Notes: generated from the letters alone by a model not told the origin. DNA of 64,000 bases from Gonocerus acuteangulatus (GCA_946811695.1 OX328125.1:105922876-105986875); one strand, 5' to 3'; numbered from the stretch's first letter, positions 35,535 through 46,112 are shown. A program made the numbers and translations.

Positions 35535-36428
35535 AAACTAGCTGTTACCCGGCGTGCCATGCTACACCTACTTTCTACATATAGAAAAGCCTAAATAAAT
35601 TAGAAACCAAATAAGTTTTATTAAAATCTAATAACACGAATCTGTAACCTCCCAACTCTGAGACCTAGACGACTTTGACATAACCTATAACACCCCCCGT
35701 ATCAAGACATACATGTATGCCAAGTTTGGTAAAAATCTGTCTAACGGTGTGGATTTTTATAAAAAGAAACAACAACATACAGACTGCAGCTGGTAGACGT
35801 TTTTGACCTGGCCTATGACAATCCCCCGATCAAGACCAACCTGTGTGCCCAGTTTGATCATAATCCGTCAAACGGTGTGGGTTAGTATAAAGAACAAACA
35901 TACAGACAGACATCTGGTAGACGTTTTCGACTTAACCTACGACACTCTCCAGATTAAGATTTACATGTGTACCGAGTTTAGTCAAAATCGGACGAACGGT
36001 GTGTATTTGTATAAGGGACAAACATACAGACAGACAGCTATAAGACGTTTTTGACTTAGCCTACGACACTCCCCAGATTAAGATCTACATTTGTACCGAG
36101 TTTAGTCAAAATCGGACGAACGGTGTGGATTTTTATAAGGGACAAACATACAGACAGACAGCTATAAGACGTTTTTGACTTAGCCTACGACACTCCCCAG
36201 ATTAAGATCTACATGTGTACCGAGTTTAGTCAAAATCGGACGAACGGTGTGGATTTGTATGAGGGACAAACATACAGACAGACAGCTGGTAGATTTTTTT
36301 GACCTAGCCTAGGAGATTTCTCGTATCAAGACCTACCATTATTCCAAGTTTGGTCAAAAACGGTCAAACGGTGTGGATTTGTATAAGGAACAGACAAACG
36401 GAAAAACAGACAGACACATGATTTTTAT
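35535..36428 (+). repeat. Repeat-3: GGCGTGCCATGCTAC element with about 122-bp tandem units
   Basis: It starts AGCTGTTACCCGGCGTGCCA and then has five units of the type CGACACTCCCCAGATTAAGA, GTCAAAATCGGACGAACGGT, ACAAACATACAGACAGACAG. It ends at a short TA-rich stretch. Single-unit relatives lie at 39789-40055 and 60785-60965. The class is uncertain: a SINE or the 3' end of a LINE. Confidence 0.7.
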
Positions 36429-37732
36429 ATATATAAATGAAATATCAAAAGTTTTATGTGTGATTTGCTTAGCGGACAGGCACTGTTAGCCTCGGCTCTC
36501 ATTTTACTTTTTGTTGTATTCCTGAGAAAAATATTGATGTGTTCTTTGTCCGACTGAAGGATAATTCCACAAAATGAGTTTTTGGTTTCGTAAATTCCCA
36601 GTAAGTTGTTTGTTTTTATTTTTATTTCTTCTAACTTAACTAAAGCTAGCAATGTAACTATTAATGAAAAATTGTACCTATTTTGTAATGACCTATGACT
36701 TAGGGTATATTATTTTATATTTCTATAAGGTGCACATTACAAAAAATGTCAAAAATATTTCTAGAAAAAAAAAAAAAATTGAATAAAGCTTTATGTATTA
36801 TCGTCCTACTTTTAGATTTATTTTTCATTGTTTGAATATAAATTCGCCTAAATTTAAATAATATCTATTTCGTTATTTTATTTTATTTTTTAATGAGCAT
36901 CGATACAAAGACGATTTGTACTTAAATGCGTTTATCTGATAAATTAATTTAAAGTTTAGAATATTCATAGTTATAACAAATAATAAACAGGCATGAAGCA
37001 ATATTAAAACAAGTTATTCCGTTAATTAATTACTCGACAGAAATAAACAAAATTTAAAACAAATTATAAGTTATGATGTATTTCTTAATTACTATTTATA
37101 TCTGTACATTTGCATTTAATACGGATAGCCACATAAAAATATCTTTATCATACGTTTCATACGATTTTTTAATGCCTTGAAATATTGTCTAAAGATATGG
37201 ACCACTATCAGAGAGTAATTTTTTTCTAATCTAATTAATAAATATATCGAAGAGACAAAATATTTTAATTTATAGTTTTATTTGTGTATTTATTATTGGT
37301 GTCTAATTAATTTTATAATTTTACTAATTAATAGTAAGGTTTCATTAGTAGATAAAAGAGGAATGTCTGAAAAGGGTTGAACGAACTGGAGGTTCTCTAT
37401 TGAAAAACCCAGAGCTTAGAAATAGATCAGCCTGCTTTTTTAAGAAATCCCTCTCACCTTCATCGAAACTACCTTAGCCAATTCAAAGGCAAGGCCGGTC
37501 CTCGCTCAAATAGTTATTAGTACTAGTTTTAATTATAATGGTTATTAATTTTATGTTAATAGCTGATATTAAATATGAGATTTTAATATTTATTTTTACT
37601 AAACACTCTATGGGCTAGGATGGGATTTGATGTCTGGTACCTCTGACTACTTCGAAAACTAACTTAGCAAAATCTTTTCATGTATCCTTACGACGTAATG
37701 CGATCTTGTAACATTTTTTTTTTTACCATTTG
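36429..37732. other. No recognisable gene (LSM11 intron)
   Basis: Strongly AT-rich. Nothing identifiable. Confidence 0.45.
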
Positions 37733-37745
37733 ATTTTTTATGGGC

Positions 37746-37915
37746 GGAGGCCCAGTGGCCGTGAGTGTTAAGGCGCGAGTTCTAGGGGTGGTGGTCTTTT
37801 TTTTTAGAAAAAACAAAATGCTTCAGCCCTATCCTGGCTAGAAAAAAGCGGTGACCTGTAGATAACCCGTCCTAAAATTCTGAATTAATTATTATGGACG
37901 TTAATATTTAAATAC
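37746..37915 (+). mobile_element. SINE-B, head partly deleted
   Basis: GGAGGCCCAGTGGCCGTGAG is followed by a shortened head without a B box, then TAGATAACCCGTCCTAAAAT and ATGGACGTTAA. The flanks at 37733-37745 and 37916-37928 match at 12 of 13 bases (target-site duplication). Confidence 0.8.
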
Positions 37916-38426
37916 ATTTTTTATTGGCTTCCTTAAATTATTATTAAATTATATCTAAGAGTGTTTATGTGGCAGAATAGTTTTTAAATGTGCAAAAAAT
38001 TTGATTTTTCAACTAAAGTCCCAATGACTAAACTAAAAAAAAAAAAAGTAACAAAAAAGTGTCCGCTGGCGTTCGCGCATGCGCAGTGGTAATGTACGAA
38101 AAAGAAGACTCTAGGTTATACAGTAGATTACATAGATTTGCTGGGTGGACCTAAAGCATATTTATGTTCCTGAATTTGAGCAGAAGGCTCTAAACGATTT
38201 TTTTTTTATCAATATTACAACAAATTAAAAAAAATGGATTCAATTAAAAAGAATAAATGAACATTTTAGTCGATTTTCTATGTTTTTCAAATCGGGCGAT
38301 ATGCTAGCGCCTTCAATTTTCACCCGACCAACTTCAAATTTCAACTGCAGCCTCCTAATGATATTTGCTAGTAAAGTGCGTAGAATCTTTCGATTCATTG
38401 ATTTTTAACGATTTTATAACCAATTA

Positions 38427-38770
38427 GGAGCGAGGTTAGCTCAGTGGTAGAGCACTCGACTAATGAACTGGAGGACCAGGTTCAAAACCCGAGCGCGCAC
38501 TAAAGATTTTTTCTTCTAGTGCTGCCGTTCGAGGGTTGGATTTGGGGTCCCAGATCGTCCCTAGGCTCACCCAGCCTTTAATTAATTTAATTAATAATGG
38601 GTACCTTGGGTGCTAATGACTCTAGCAGTCGAAGCAGCCAAGGGGAAAATCAGGCGGCCGGAGCATAGTATTGACCACACTATCTCCCTAGTGTGCCGTA
38701 TGGTCAAGAATCTGATACCTCTACAGTATCTGCCCCTCTGGGCCCTTGTGGCCTGTTACGGGACTGATTT
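38427..38770 (+). mobile_element. SINE-C (tRNA-derived), full length, T-tailed
   Basis: Head GCGAGGTTAGCTCAGTGGTA with B box GGTTCAAAACCC, a body including GTCCCAGATCGTCCCTAGGC and AATCAGGCGGCCGGAGC, ending GGGACTGATTT. TTTTATAACCAATTA at 38412-38426 is repeated at 38771-38785 (perfect 15-bp target-site duplication). This proves the insertion limits and shows the 3' end is T-rich, not A-rich. Confidence 0.92.
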
Positions 38771-38785
38771 TTTTATAACCAATTA

Positions 38786-39300
38786 TTATCGACGGATTTG
38801 TTTTAATAGAAAATGAAAAATACTGGACTATTTTTGAAAGAATTAATATTTCTTAAAACAACTACGTACTTTACAAGATTTTACCTTCTCCTTTCAAAAT
38901 AATTTTAGTTTTTTTGTACTAGTTTAAAAATTGCCGACTGCAGACTATCGCCCGTGAAACAAAAAAATTAAATCTTGGAACAATTGAAAATAAGTCGGTC
39001 AGAGAGTACAAATTTTTTGAAAGCTCCAATTCTCTTTATGCAGCCGTCGAATACGGATACACATTAGCCAGTGAATAAATGACGGGAAAACTCATTAAGT
39101 TCGATTTCCCCTTAAAAGCTTGTATTATTAATGTATTTGTGGATGTATTCATGAGCGGGTAGATGTGAGTGTATAGTTGAAAGGGTAGAAATATCTCTTA
39201 GAGCCGGTAGGTCCTTGGCAGAAAACCTTGGATAGCGAAGGCCGTTCCTGTCAGGACTAGAACCCCAACACGGAATACGTCAGGTCGTATTTATACCTCT
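38786..39300. other. No recognisable gene (LSM11 intron)
   Basis: No repeats or motifs recognised. Confidence 0.4.
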
Positions 39301-39326
39301 GTGAGTAATGTATACAATACACACGT

Positions 39327-39329
<3 letters not shown>

Positions 39330-39385
<56 letters not shown>

Positions 39386-39631
39386 ATGTTATTTTTCGTC
39401 GCTGGGATAGTATTTTTGGCTGGAACGGCATTTCTCTCCAGCGGTGGTACTCCTCCTTACTTCTTCCTGGAATATTTCGATGGGTTCATCTCCATCTTAG
39501 TTACTTCCCTTGGCTACCACCGAGGAAGAAACAACAAACACCTGGCTGAAGAAGATGGAAATGAACCCATCGAAATATTCCAGGAAGAAGTGAGCAAGAG
39601 TACCACCGCTGGAGAGAAATGCCGTTCCATC

Positions 39632-39686
<55 letters not shown>
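39330..39686. repeat. Palindromic element flanked by TA tracts, with hammerhead
   Basis: TA tracts at 39330-39382 and 39637-39686 enclose arms at 39416-39510 and 39545-39633. GGAACGGCATTTCTCTCCAG on the left is mirrored by CTGGAGAGAAATGCCGTTCC on the right. The right arm holds an intact hammerhead. In the left arm the core CUGAAGA has decayed while helix II and GAAAUAUU remain. The overlapping ORFs are shadows of the palindrome. Confidence 0.85.
39546..39579 (+). ncRNA. Hammerhead ribozyme core, best-paired example
   Basis: CUGAAGA, an A, helix II GAUGG/CCAUC with an 8-nt loop, GAAA, then UAUU, with cleavage expected after the last U. Helix I is a perfect CCUGG/CCAGG. Helix III is the palindrome AUAU in place of the usual ACGU, so the short self-complementary helix is kept by different bases. 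Sense strand of the LSM11 intron. Confidence 0.7.
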
Positions 39687-39699
<13 letters not shown>

Positions 39700-39788
39700 T
39701 ATGTTTATTATTTATATATTTGATAATCTGTTCTTGCGATATATTTCTTTTTAGCTTTTATGTAATTTGTTCCTTCTTTTATAAGTAA

Positions 39789-40055
39789 CTAGCTGTTCCC
39801 CGGCGTGCCATGCTACGCCTACTTTCTGCATCTATAGAATCAAAAATAAATTAGGAACCCCGTTCATTGTTTCGAACCCGCGACGTCCGAACTGTGAGTC
39901 GTAAACGATTTTAACCTAGCCTGTGACTCTGCCCGAATCAAGACCTACATGTGTCCCAAATTTGATCAAAATCGGTCAAACGGTGTGGATTTGTATTAGG
40001 AACAAACAGACAAACGGACAAACAGACAGACACGTGATTTTTATACATATAGATT
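39789..40055 (+). repeat. Repeat-3, single-unit copy
   Basis: CTAGCTGTTCCCCGGCGTGC through GTCAAACGGTGTGGATTTGT and ACAAACAGACAGACACGTGA, as in 35535-36428 but without tandem amplification. Confidence 0.75.
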
Positions 40056-40184
40056 ATTTATTCTAAAAACGTCTCAAGCAAAAGTATTGGAGAATCCGCA
40101 CATAGACCTATTAATTTCAGTACAAAAGTGACAATACTCAAGAGAACACAAGCTAGGTGGCAGCAACTGTCAAGAATATCACTT

Positions 40185-40360
40185 GGATCTCTTTACCACC
40201 CACAAGATTAAGGTGTTCACAACCTATTCCTGTATCTAACTCATCTCTTTACCACCCACAAGATTAAGGTGATCACAAGCCATTCCTGTATCTAACTCAT
40301 CTCTTTACCACCCACAAGATTAAGGTGATCACAAGCCATTCCTGTAGCTAACTCATTTTT
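40185..40360. repeat. Tandem repeat, about 58-bp period, 3 copies
   Basis: Units of CTCTTTACCACCCACAAGAT, TAAGGTGATCACAAGCCATT. Confidence 0.85.
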
Positions 40361-40866
40361 TTCAACAAACATCACTCAGACCCCTTGACTTCTGAAGCCC
40401 TCATTTGTGTTAGGTACATAGGCCTTATGTATCGAATGAATCCACCTTACAGATGTTCGCTCGATTAAAGGCGAAATAATTTATGTTTCCATTCAATTTT
40501 TCTTGTCTTAATTTACCTGGTAATATTTCTATATTACTGGAGTGTTTCGTATTAGAAATTTAATGTAGAGTCTAAAAATGTGGTCGTTATTTACGATATT
40601 TTGATCAGAAAAACAAAAAACAAAAAAAAAAAAACAGTCGTTTTTAAAATAGACAAAAGTTTGAGTAGCTCTGTTCCTTTTTCAGATAGGACGCTCATTC
40701 TTGCATCACTGAACTAAAAATGGTGTGCAGAATGAACCCCTAAAGTTATGACAATGCGGGACCCCCCTGTCTGACGTGATCTGTTTCCAAGAAATAATTT
40801 TTGCTTTTATACAAACACTATTTTGATTATAATTTTGATGGTTTTTTTTTTTTTTTTTTGTTGCAG

Positions 40867-41015
40867 ATGCTACTAAGGGTAGCCCAGAATGGCGCGTGAT
40901 CCCGCCTCGAGTCACCGTCACCCTGGTGGACAAGAAGACCGAGAAATGCGAGAGGCATATACCCAAATTGATGATGCGCGGTGAACACGTTGTTCACATA
41001 CAGATCATAGAGTAG
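40867..41015 (+). CDS. LSM11: LSM11 last exon: Sm2 motif and stop
   Basis: The acceptor follows a run of about 18 T and TTGTTGCAG (40858-40866). The exon finishes the His codon and adds 48 residues before TAG at 41013-41015. The C-terminal residues LMMRGEHVVHIQIIE are a good Sm2 motif (hydrophobic-RG-x-x-V-hydrophobic), preceded by RVTVTLVDKK. As in other LSm11 proteins, Sm1 and Sm2 are separated by a variable linker, here about 35 residues (short compared with the vertebrate protein). The three exons sum to 386 nt, giving 127 residues in frame. No frameshift or internal stop is seen, so the gene looks intact. The preceding intron (17701-40866) is 23.2 kb and full of transposons. Confidence 0.92.
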
Positions 41016-41270
41016 TCATAATCATCTTAATCATTGGATCATCATGAAGAAACCTCATTGATTTACCAACTTCCTGCCCTAATAGGAAAAGACGAATATT
41101 CCCAACTAGGAAGTGATTATTGTATCTTTTCCTTTGCGGAATGGTGTTTTATCTAACCACCGCTGGAGATTAGATTGTGGTCTCACGTCAGGCCCTGGAT
41201 ATCTAAGTGGGAAAAGTTAGATTTAAGAACCATTATTATTAAGCAGAATTATATATATGTATTTTATTTA
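41016..41270 (+). other. Likely LSM11 3' UTR
   Basis: This is non-coding sequence between the LSM11 stop and the fold-back element at 41271. I see no AATAAA here. The first candidates are inside the fold-back (about 41520, 41683 and 41737). If one of those is used, the mRNA would carry the fold-back's first arm and, for the last two, the whole sense-strand hammerhead. Confidence 0.45.
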
Positions 41271-41362
41271 CCACTTGTTCTTTTTTCTTTATTTGGCAAA
41301 GGGTCGATGAAGCAGAACACCATTTGTCTTTGTTCAACTATTTTATTTTATCTATTTTGCCC

Positions 41363-41396
41363 GACATGTTTCGTGCCTTAATTCGCACCTCTTCAG
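41363..41396 (-). ncRNA. Hammerhead ribozyme core (intact), antisense to LSM11
   Basis: CUGAAGA, G, helix II GUGC/GCAC, GAAA, then CAUGUC, with cleavage expected after C. Helix III is the 6-base palindrome ACAUGU. Helix I is GCCC/GGGC, fully paired. Confidence 0.65.
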
Positions 41397-41633
41397 GGGC
41401 TTTCCTATGAAAAAATATTTTTTTCGTAAATCCCAAATTCAAATTTTGTACATAATGAACATTTATCATTTCTCTCGTGAGGACGAGAGGACTTCCCGAT
41501 AAGGTAGGATAAGAATTTGTTAATAAAATGACATTTTTTTAACAGTAAATTAATTTAGAGAAATGATAAATGTTTATTATGTACAAAATTTGAATTTGGG
41601 ATTTACGAAAAATATTTTTTCATAGGAAAGCCC

Positions 41634-41667
41634 CTGAAGAGGTTCGAATCAAGGCACGAAACATGTC
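41634..41667 (+). ncRNA. Hammerhead ribozyme core, sense to LSM11
   Basis: The core and helices I (GCCC/GGGC) and III (ACAUGU palindrome) are as in the opposite arm. Helix II has one mismatch (GUUC against GCAC), which may weaken it. It lies 619 bases past the LSM11 stop and would be in the mRNA if a downstream poly(A) site is used. Confidence 0.55.
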
Positions 41668-41759
41668 GGGCAAAATATATAAAATAAAATAGTTGAACAA
41701 AAAGAAATGGTGTTCTGCTTCATCGACCCTCTGCCAAATAAAGAAAAAAGAACAAGTGG

Positions 41760-42191
41760 AAAATATATATTGGGTCATATTCAGAAGAATTAGTATTTTG
41801 TTTAATTTTTTCCCTAAGATTTACTTTTTGAGATCATAGAAAATTATTATGTTATGTTTCTCTCCAAATGTAGTTGCCCAAGAGTTCATGTTTATTTTTA
41901 TACTGTATTTTTATTTTTATGTTACTATAATATGTAAGAAATTTAGATAGATCATTGGCTAAAGTATGTCTGGTACTGAAAACGCCCATTTTTTCAAATA
42001 GTCTTTTCGTTCAACGAGTAATTTTTCCAGCCTATAATTATTAAATAGGCGAATTGTTATGTAATGTAACTATCATAAAATTCGGTGTATAGCTATTATA
42101 CATATATTAAATATATATTTTTTAAATTTCTTTAGCACTATATATAATTGGAAAACTGCTTCTTTATATTAAATGTTATTAGTATTTTTTT

Positions 42192-42195
<4 letters not shown>
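41760..42195. other. No recognisable gene
   Basis: AT-rich sequence downstream of LSM11. Confidence 0.4.
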
Positions 42196-42245
<50 letters not shown>

Positions 42246-42334
42246 AGTAAATTGTGGAAATTCACCTTTTCCTTGCAAAAATTGCTCAACTTCCCCCAAA
42301 CCCTGCGCGTGTTTGTTTTCAATTTGTATATTTA

Positions 42335-42396
<62 letters not shown>
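42196..42396. repeat. TA microsatellites
   Basis: Two (TA)n tracts (42196-42241 and 42334-42396). The second is the target of the pogo element and continues at 43301-43342. Confidence 0.9.
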
Positions 42397-42399
<3 letters not shown>

Positions 42400-43297
42400 T
42401 GGAACATGGATAATTCGAAATCGTCTTTAATTCGAATATTTCTTCCGGTCCCTAGAATTTAGGGCATAAACAATATAAAAAAATCGTGGTTAATTCGAAT
42501 AAAATTTTGGCTAATTCGAATTTTTTACGAGCCTGTACCTCCAATGGGAAGTGGACAGAGAGGGGGTCGATCTTACAAATTGTGAAAATATTCCCCCCCT
42601 CGGGTAAGAAGGATAGTAAGATAGGGATGTAGGGGTTCCGGGACAAGAAGCGCGGCGGTCTCATAGTGTAGTTCTTGGACTCTAGGAGTTCTGCAAAGTG
42701 GTGGGTCGCGCTTCCCCCCTTCCAGGGGTTGTTATAGTTCCATCCTGTCGTTTTATCCTAGAATTCCCTCCCATCTTCATTTCTTATTCAATTATAAGTC
42801 AGTCAGCTGCTAGATCTGTTGTATTGTTTGTGCCTTGGATTTCTGGTGTACAATGCAGTTCAGTGAGTTGTTGATTCAAGATATCGAAGCCTAGAAGTTA
42901 TAAAACTTTAACGTTGTCAGGGAAAATAACGTCTGCGATTAAAGAAGTTGAAAAAGGAATAAAGAAAAAATCTGAAATTGCCAAGGACTTTGGAATTCCT
43001 CCTAAAACTTTACCAACTTACTTGAAAAATAAAGAAAAATATCTTGCACATGAAAATGACCTTTTTCAATCAATTGACTTTTATTTTTACTTTTTTGATA
43101 AATTATTTATTACTTAAGTACGTAATCATCAATTAATGAAATGTTTGTTTTTCTTTAAATAAAATGTTTGTTTTTGTTTTTTTTTAATTAAAAAATGTGA
43201 AAATATGAAGTTCGATTTTTTAGACCTTTAATTTTAACAACTTTTGTAATTCGAACTTTTTTATCGGTCCCTAGGGGTTCGAATTATCCAAGTTCTA

Positions 43298-43300
<3 letters not shown>
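42397..43300 (+). mobile_element. Non-autonomous pogo/Tigger-like DNA transposon
   Basis: Inverted ends CAGTGGAACATGGATAATTC and CAGTAGAACTTGGATAATTC (the right one read in reverse), beginning CAGT and flanked by TA, as expected for the pogo branch of Tc1/mariner. Length is 904 bp. A 67-codon frame at 42914-43117 encodes SGKITSAIKEVEKGIKKKSE and IAKDFGIPPKTLPTYLKNKE, the N-terminal psq/CENP-B-type helix-turn-helix of pogo transposases. The DDE domain is absent, so the element is an internal deletion product. It sits inside a TA microsatellite. Confidence 0.88.
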
Positions 43301-43342
<42 letters not shown>

Positions 43343-43344
<2 letters not shown>

Positions 43345-44495
43345 TTTATTGATAATTACATCCTGTATATAAATACATCTGGTAATATGATATATGATAC
43401 AATATGAAGGTTCTGTGCTCAAGGCCTCCCAACTTCATCCTCGATGTTATTAGTATCTTTAAATTTTTACCCGTTATCAAAATAAACTCTTTCTTATTGT
43501 AATTCCTTCATTAATATCTGGTTTCCACTAGTTACGTCATTCTGATTATTATTATACAAACGTTTGTGATAACAAAATGTGATGTAATACAAAAACTGGG
43601 AAACTTTTGTAAGCAATATTTTCTTCAATAAAATGAATTTTTTTATGTTTATTTTTCTAGTATTTAATTCTCATTGTAGGTACCCCTTTCTTTTGAATCT
43701 CTTAAAAATTATTCCACACTAATTAAACGCGTTCATTATTAATATAAACAAACGCAAAAAGTGTGGTGAAACAACGAAAACGGGAAAATACAACCAGATA
43801 TCTCACACAACATTGACTCAATTCTAGATTGACTGTTTCACCGCTACTCCTGATAAATAATCAAGAATACAACCTTTTTTTTCTTGTAGATTAGTCTTTC
43901 AGAATATTTATAACTTTTCAAGGATTTTCCGTATAACCTTTGTATTTTATAAATATTAATAACGGCAAAACCTATAAAAAAATACAATATACAATATTTA
44001 TGGTTGTTTTAAATATTAGAAATGTTTTTATTTTTTATCCCCAACACAAAAAAACGCGTATAATGGCTGAGATTGTTTTAAAATAGTCATACAATTGTAT
44101 TTATACAATGAGCTGTATATTGGATTGGCTTCGTCCAAATTTCTGGACACTGTCCAAATTTTATAATAGGCTCAATATATCACTTATGCAGTATTTTCTT
44201 TTCACCACCGCACCTTACAATTGCATGGCTATAGAATAATAAATCTTTTTAGAATATTATAAAAGTTTATTGATATGTGTATACAAAATAATAATTCTTT
44301 CATAATGTACAAGACTTCCTTTTGTAAAAAAAATAAATTTATTTGACAAACTAGAACAATTAAATTGAATCTATTCTATCATAAAATGAATGTCACGCCA
44401 AAATGTCTGTTCTGTATTATTTTTAAAAGATGTAATGAGGCAAAAAGAAAATATTTATTGGATTAGTAAGCTATGTTTAATTTAATTCGCAGCAA
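43343..44495. other. No recognisable gene
   Basis: AT-rich. Nothing identifiable. Confidence 0.4.
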
Positions 44496-44496
44496 A

Positions 44497-44765
44497 GAAT
44501 GCAATTTGAGCGTGTTTCCTCTCTCTGTATAAGGAGAAATACCCGCTTTTGGCGTAGATTCAACAGCACAATCCGAAAGTTCTGGCGACGTTTCCTAACT
44601 TATAGGTCACGAAAAACACGTCCGTTATTTATATTTTCGCCACCCTTTATTTTAGCGTTTTACGTTGTAATAAAGTCTTCATACATTGTATTTTTGCCTT
44701 TTAGCACTTTCTGAAATATAGCTATTGAGTTGTTACTCATGAAAGAATGTTTGAACATTTATACG
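44497..44765. repeat. Fragments of two repeat families
   Basis: 44504-44590 resembles the 22733 repeat end (GCGTGTTTCCTC through CACAATCCGAAAGT). 44699-44760 resembles the outer end of the 1.1-kb arm (TTTTAGCACTTTC, TAGCTATTGAG). A 71-codon ORF spanning both is unlikely to be a gene. Confidence 0.5.
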
Positions 44766-44967
44766 TCAAAACGTCAACTAAATTTTATCGTTCAAACCCT
44801 GATTAAATTTTAATTCATTCTTATTCAAAAATTTAAAAATAAAAATCTAATCACTGCTAAATACATATTGATTTTCCCCCTGATTGTTTTAGTGATCTAA
44901 ACCAATGTATTTCGTAAATAAATAAGGTTCTTTTAAATGTTTTTATAAAATTTTGGGGTAGAGTCTG

Positions 44968-45290
44968 GGGGCGAGGTTAGCTAAGTGGCAGAGCACTGGA
45001 CTAAGTTGGAGGACCTGAGTTCAAATTCCGAGCGAGCACTAAATATCTAAGTTTTCTTCTAGTGTCTTCGTTCATGGGTTGAATTCGGCCTCCCTGACCG
45101 TCCCTAGGCCAACCCAGCCTTTAATTAATTTAATAATGGGTACCTTGGGTGCTAATGATTCTAGCATAGGCATGGGGGAAATCAGGCGGCCGGAGCGTAG
45201 TACGGACCACACTATCTCCCTAGTGTGCCGTATGGTCATGAATCAGATACCTCTATAGTATCTGCCCCTCAGGGCTCTCAGTTACGGGAC

Positions 45291-45345
<55 letters not shown>
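44968..45345 (+). mobile_element. SINE-C with a 50-nt poly(T) tail
   Basis: Head GGGCGAGGTTAGCTAAGTGG, a body as at 38427, ending GGGACTGA and 50 T (45294-45343). GGGTAGAGTCTG at 44956-44967 is repeated at 45346-45357 (12-bp target-site duplication), so the T run belongs to the insertion. Confidence 0.92.
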
Positions 45346-45348
<3 letters not shown>

Positions 45349-45357
45349 TAGAGTCTG

Positions 45358-45863
45358 AAAATAGTTTTTGTGATTCGTTGAAATTTCAAACGTACAATAT
45401 TGCTTATACGATAGTGTCCATTGTTTAAAAACCTTAAGCTAACAATAAATACATCAAACCACAGTTGAATAGTAAGCGGTAAAAGTCCGACTCGAAGGAA
45501 CTGCGACATCTTAGCGCGGTTCCGTTCCTATCGCATTAGTAAAGGAATAGAACCAGTTATTGGAAGGTTTTGATCTTTTGTGAAAAACATAAAATGAAAT
45601 CTCAAAAAGAATTAATATGCAATTTTAAGCGCCACAACAGGAAACTGATTTTATCCTGAGCGGAAATTACGCCATCCTCTTTCTCAACGTTTACTCTTGG
45701 AAGCACTATAACAAAGTTTCTCATTTTCTTGCCTTGTTTTACTACAATACTCATTTTACTGTTGTAAACAATTAAAAATAGAACGACTCCCACATAAAAA
45801 GTTAGGGAGAAACAAAACCTTCTTCAAAAGAACAAAACTATCAATTAAGAAGTATTAAGCCGT
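45358..45863. other. No recognisable gene
   Basis: Short unrecognised ORFs on the - strand only. Confidence 0.4.
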
Positions 45864-46112
45864 GGGCGTATATAGAAAATAATTTCGGCAGGGGCTGGGA
45901 GAATTTGTGGGGGGGAGGCTGAGAACATTTGGGGGGTATGGAATTCTAAAAATCCAGAACTTGGAATAGTTAGCCAATTAATACGCTCTTAAAAGCCCAA
46001 AGAAATTATTTTTTCGTAACTAAGTGATCTTGTTTAATTTATTTTTAAGGTTTTTACGACAAATGATTACTGATTTCGGGGAGGAGGCTGCAGCCCCCCT
46101 TATATACGCCCA
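45864..46112. mobile_element. MITE-1
   Basis: Ends GTGGGCGTATATAG and TTATATACGCCCATG, with the same body as 9041-9295 (CCAGAACTTGGAATAGTT, GTGATCTTGTTTAATTTATT). Confidence 0.85.

Larger units (their letters stand above)
41271..41759. repeat. Fold-back element with two intact hammerhead cores, next to LSM11
   Basis: The arms of about 205 bp (41271-41475 and 41556-41759) are near-perfect reverse complements: CCACTTGTTCTTTTTTC at the left and GAAAAAAGAACAAGTGG at the right. An 80-bp spacer separates them. AATAAA-type words occur in the spacer and right arm. It starts 256 bases after the LSM11 stop codon. Confidence 0.9.
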
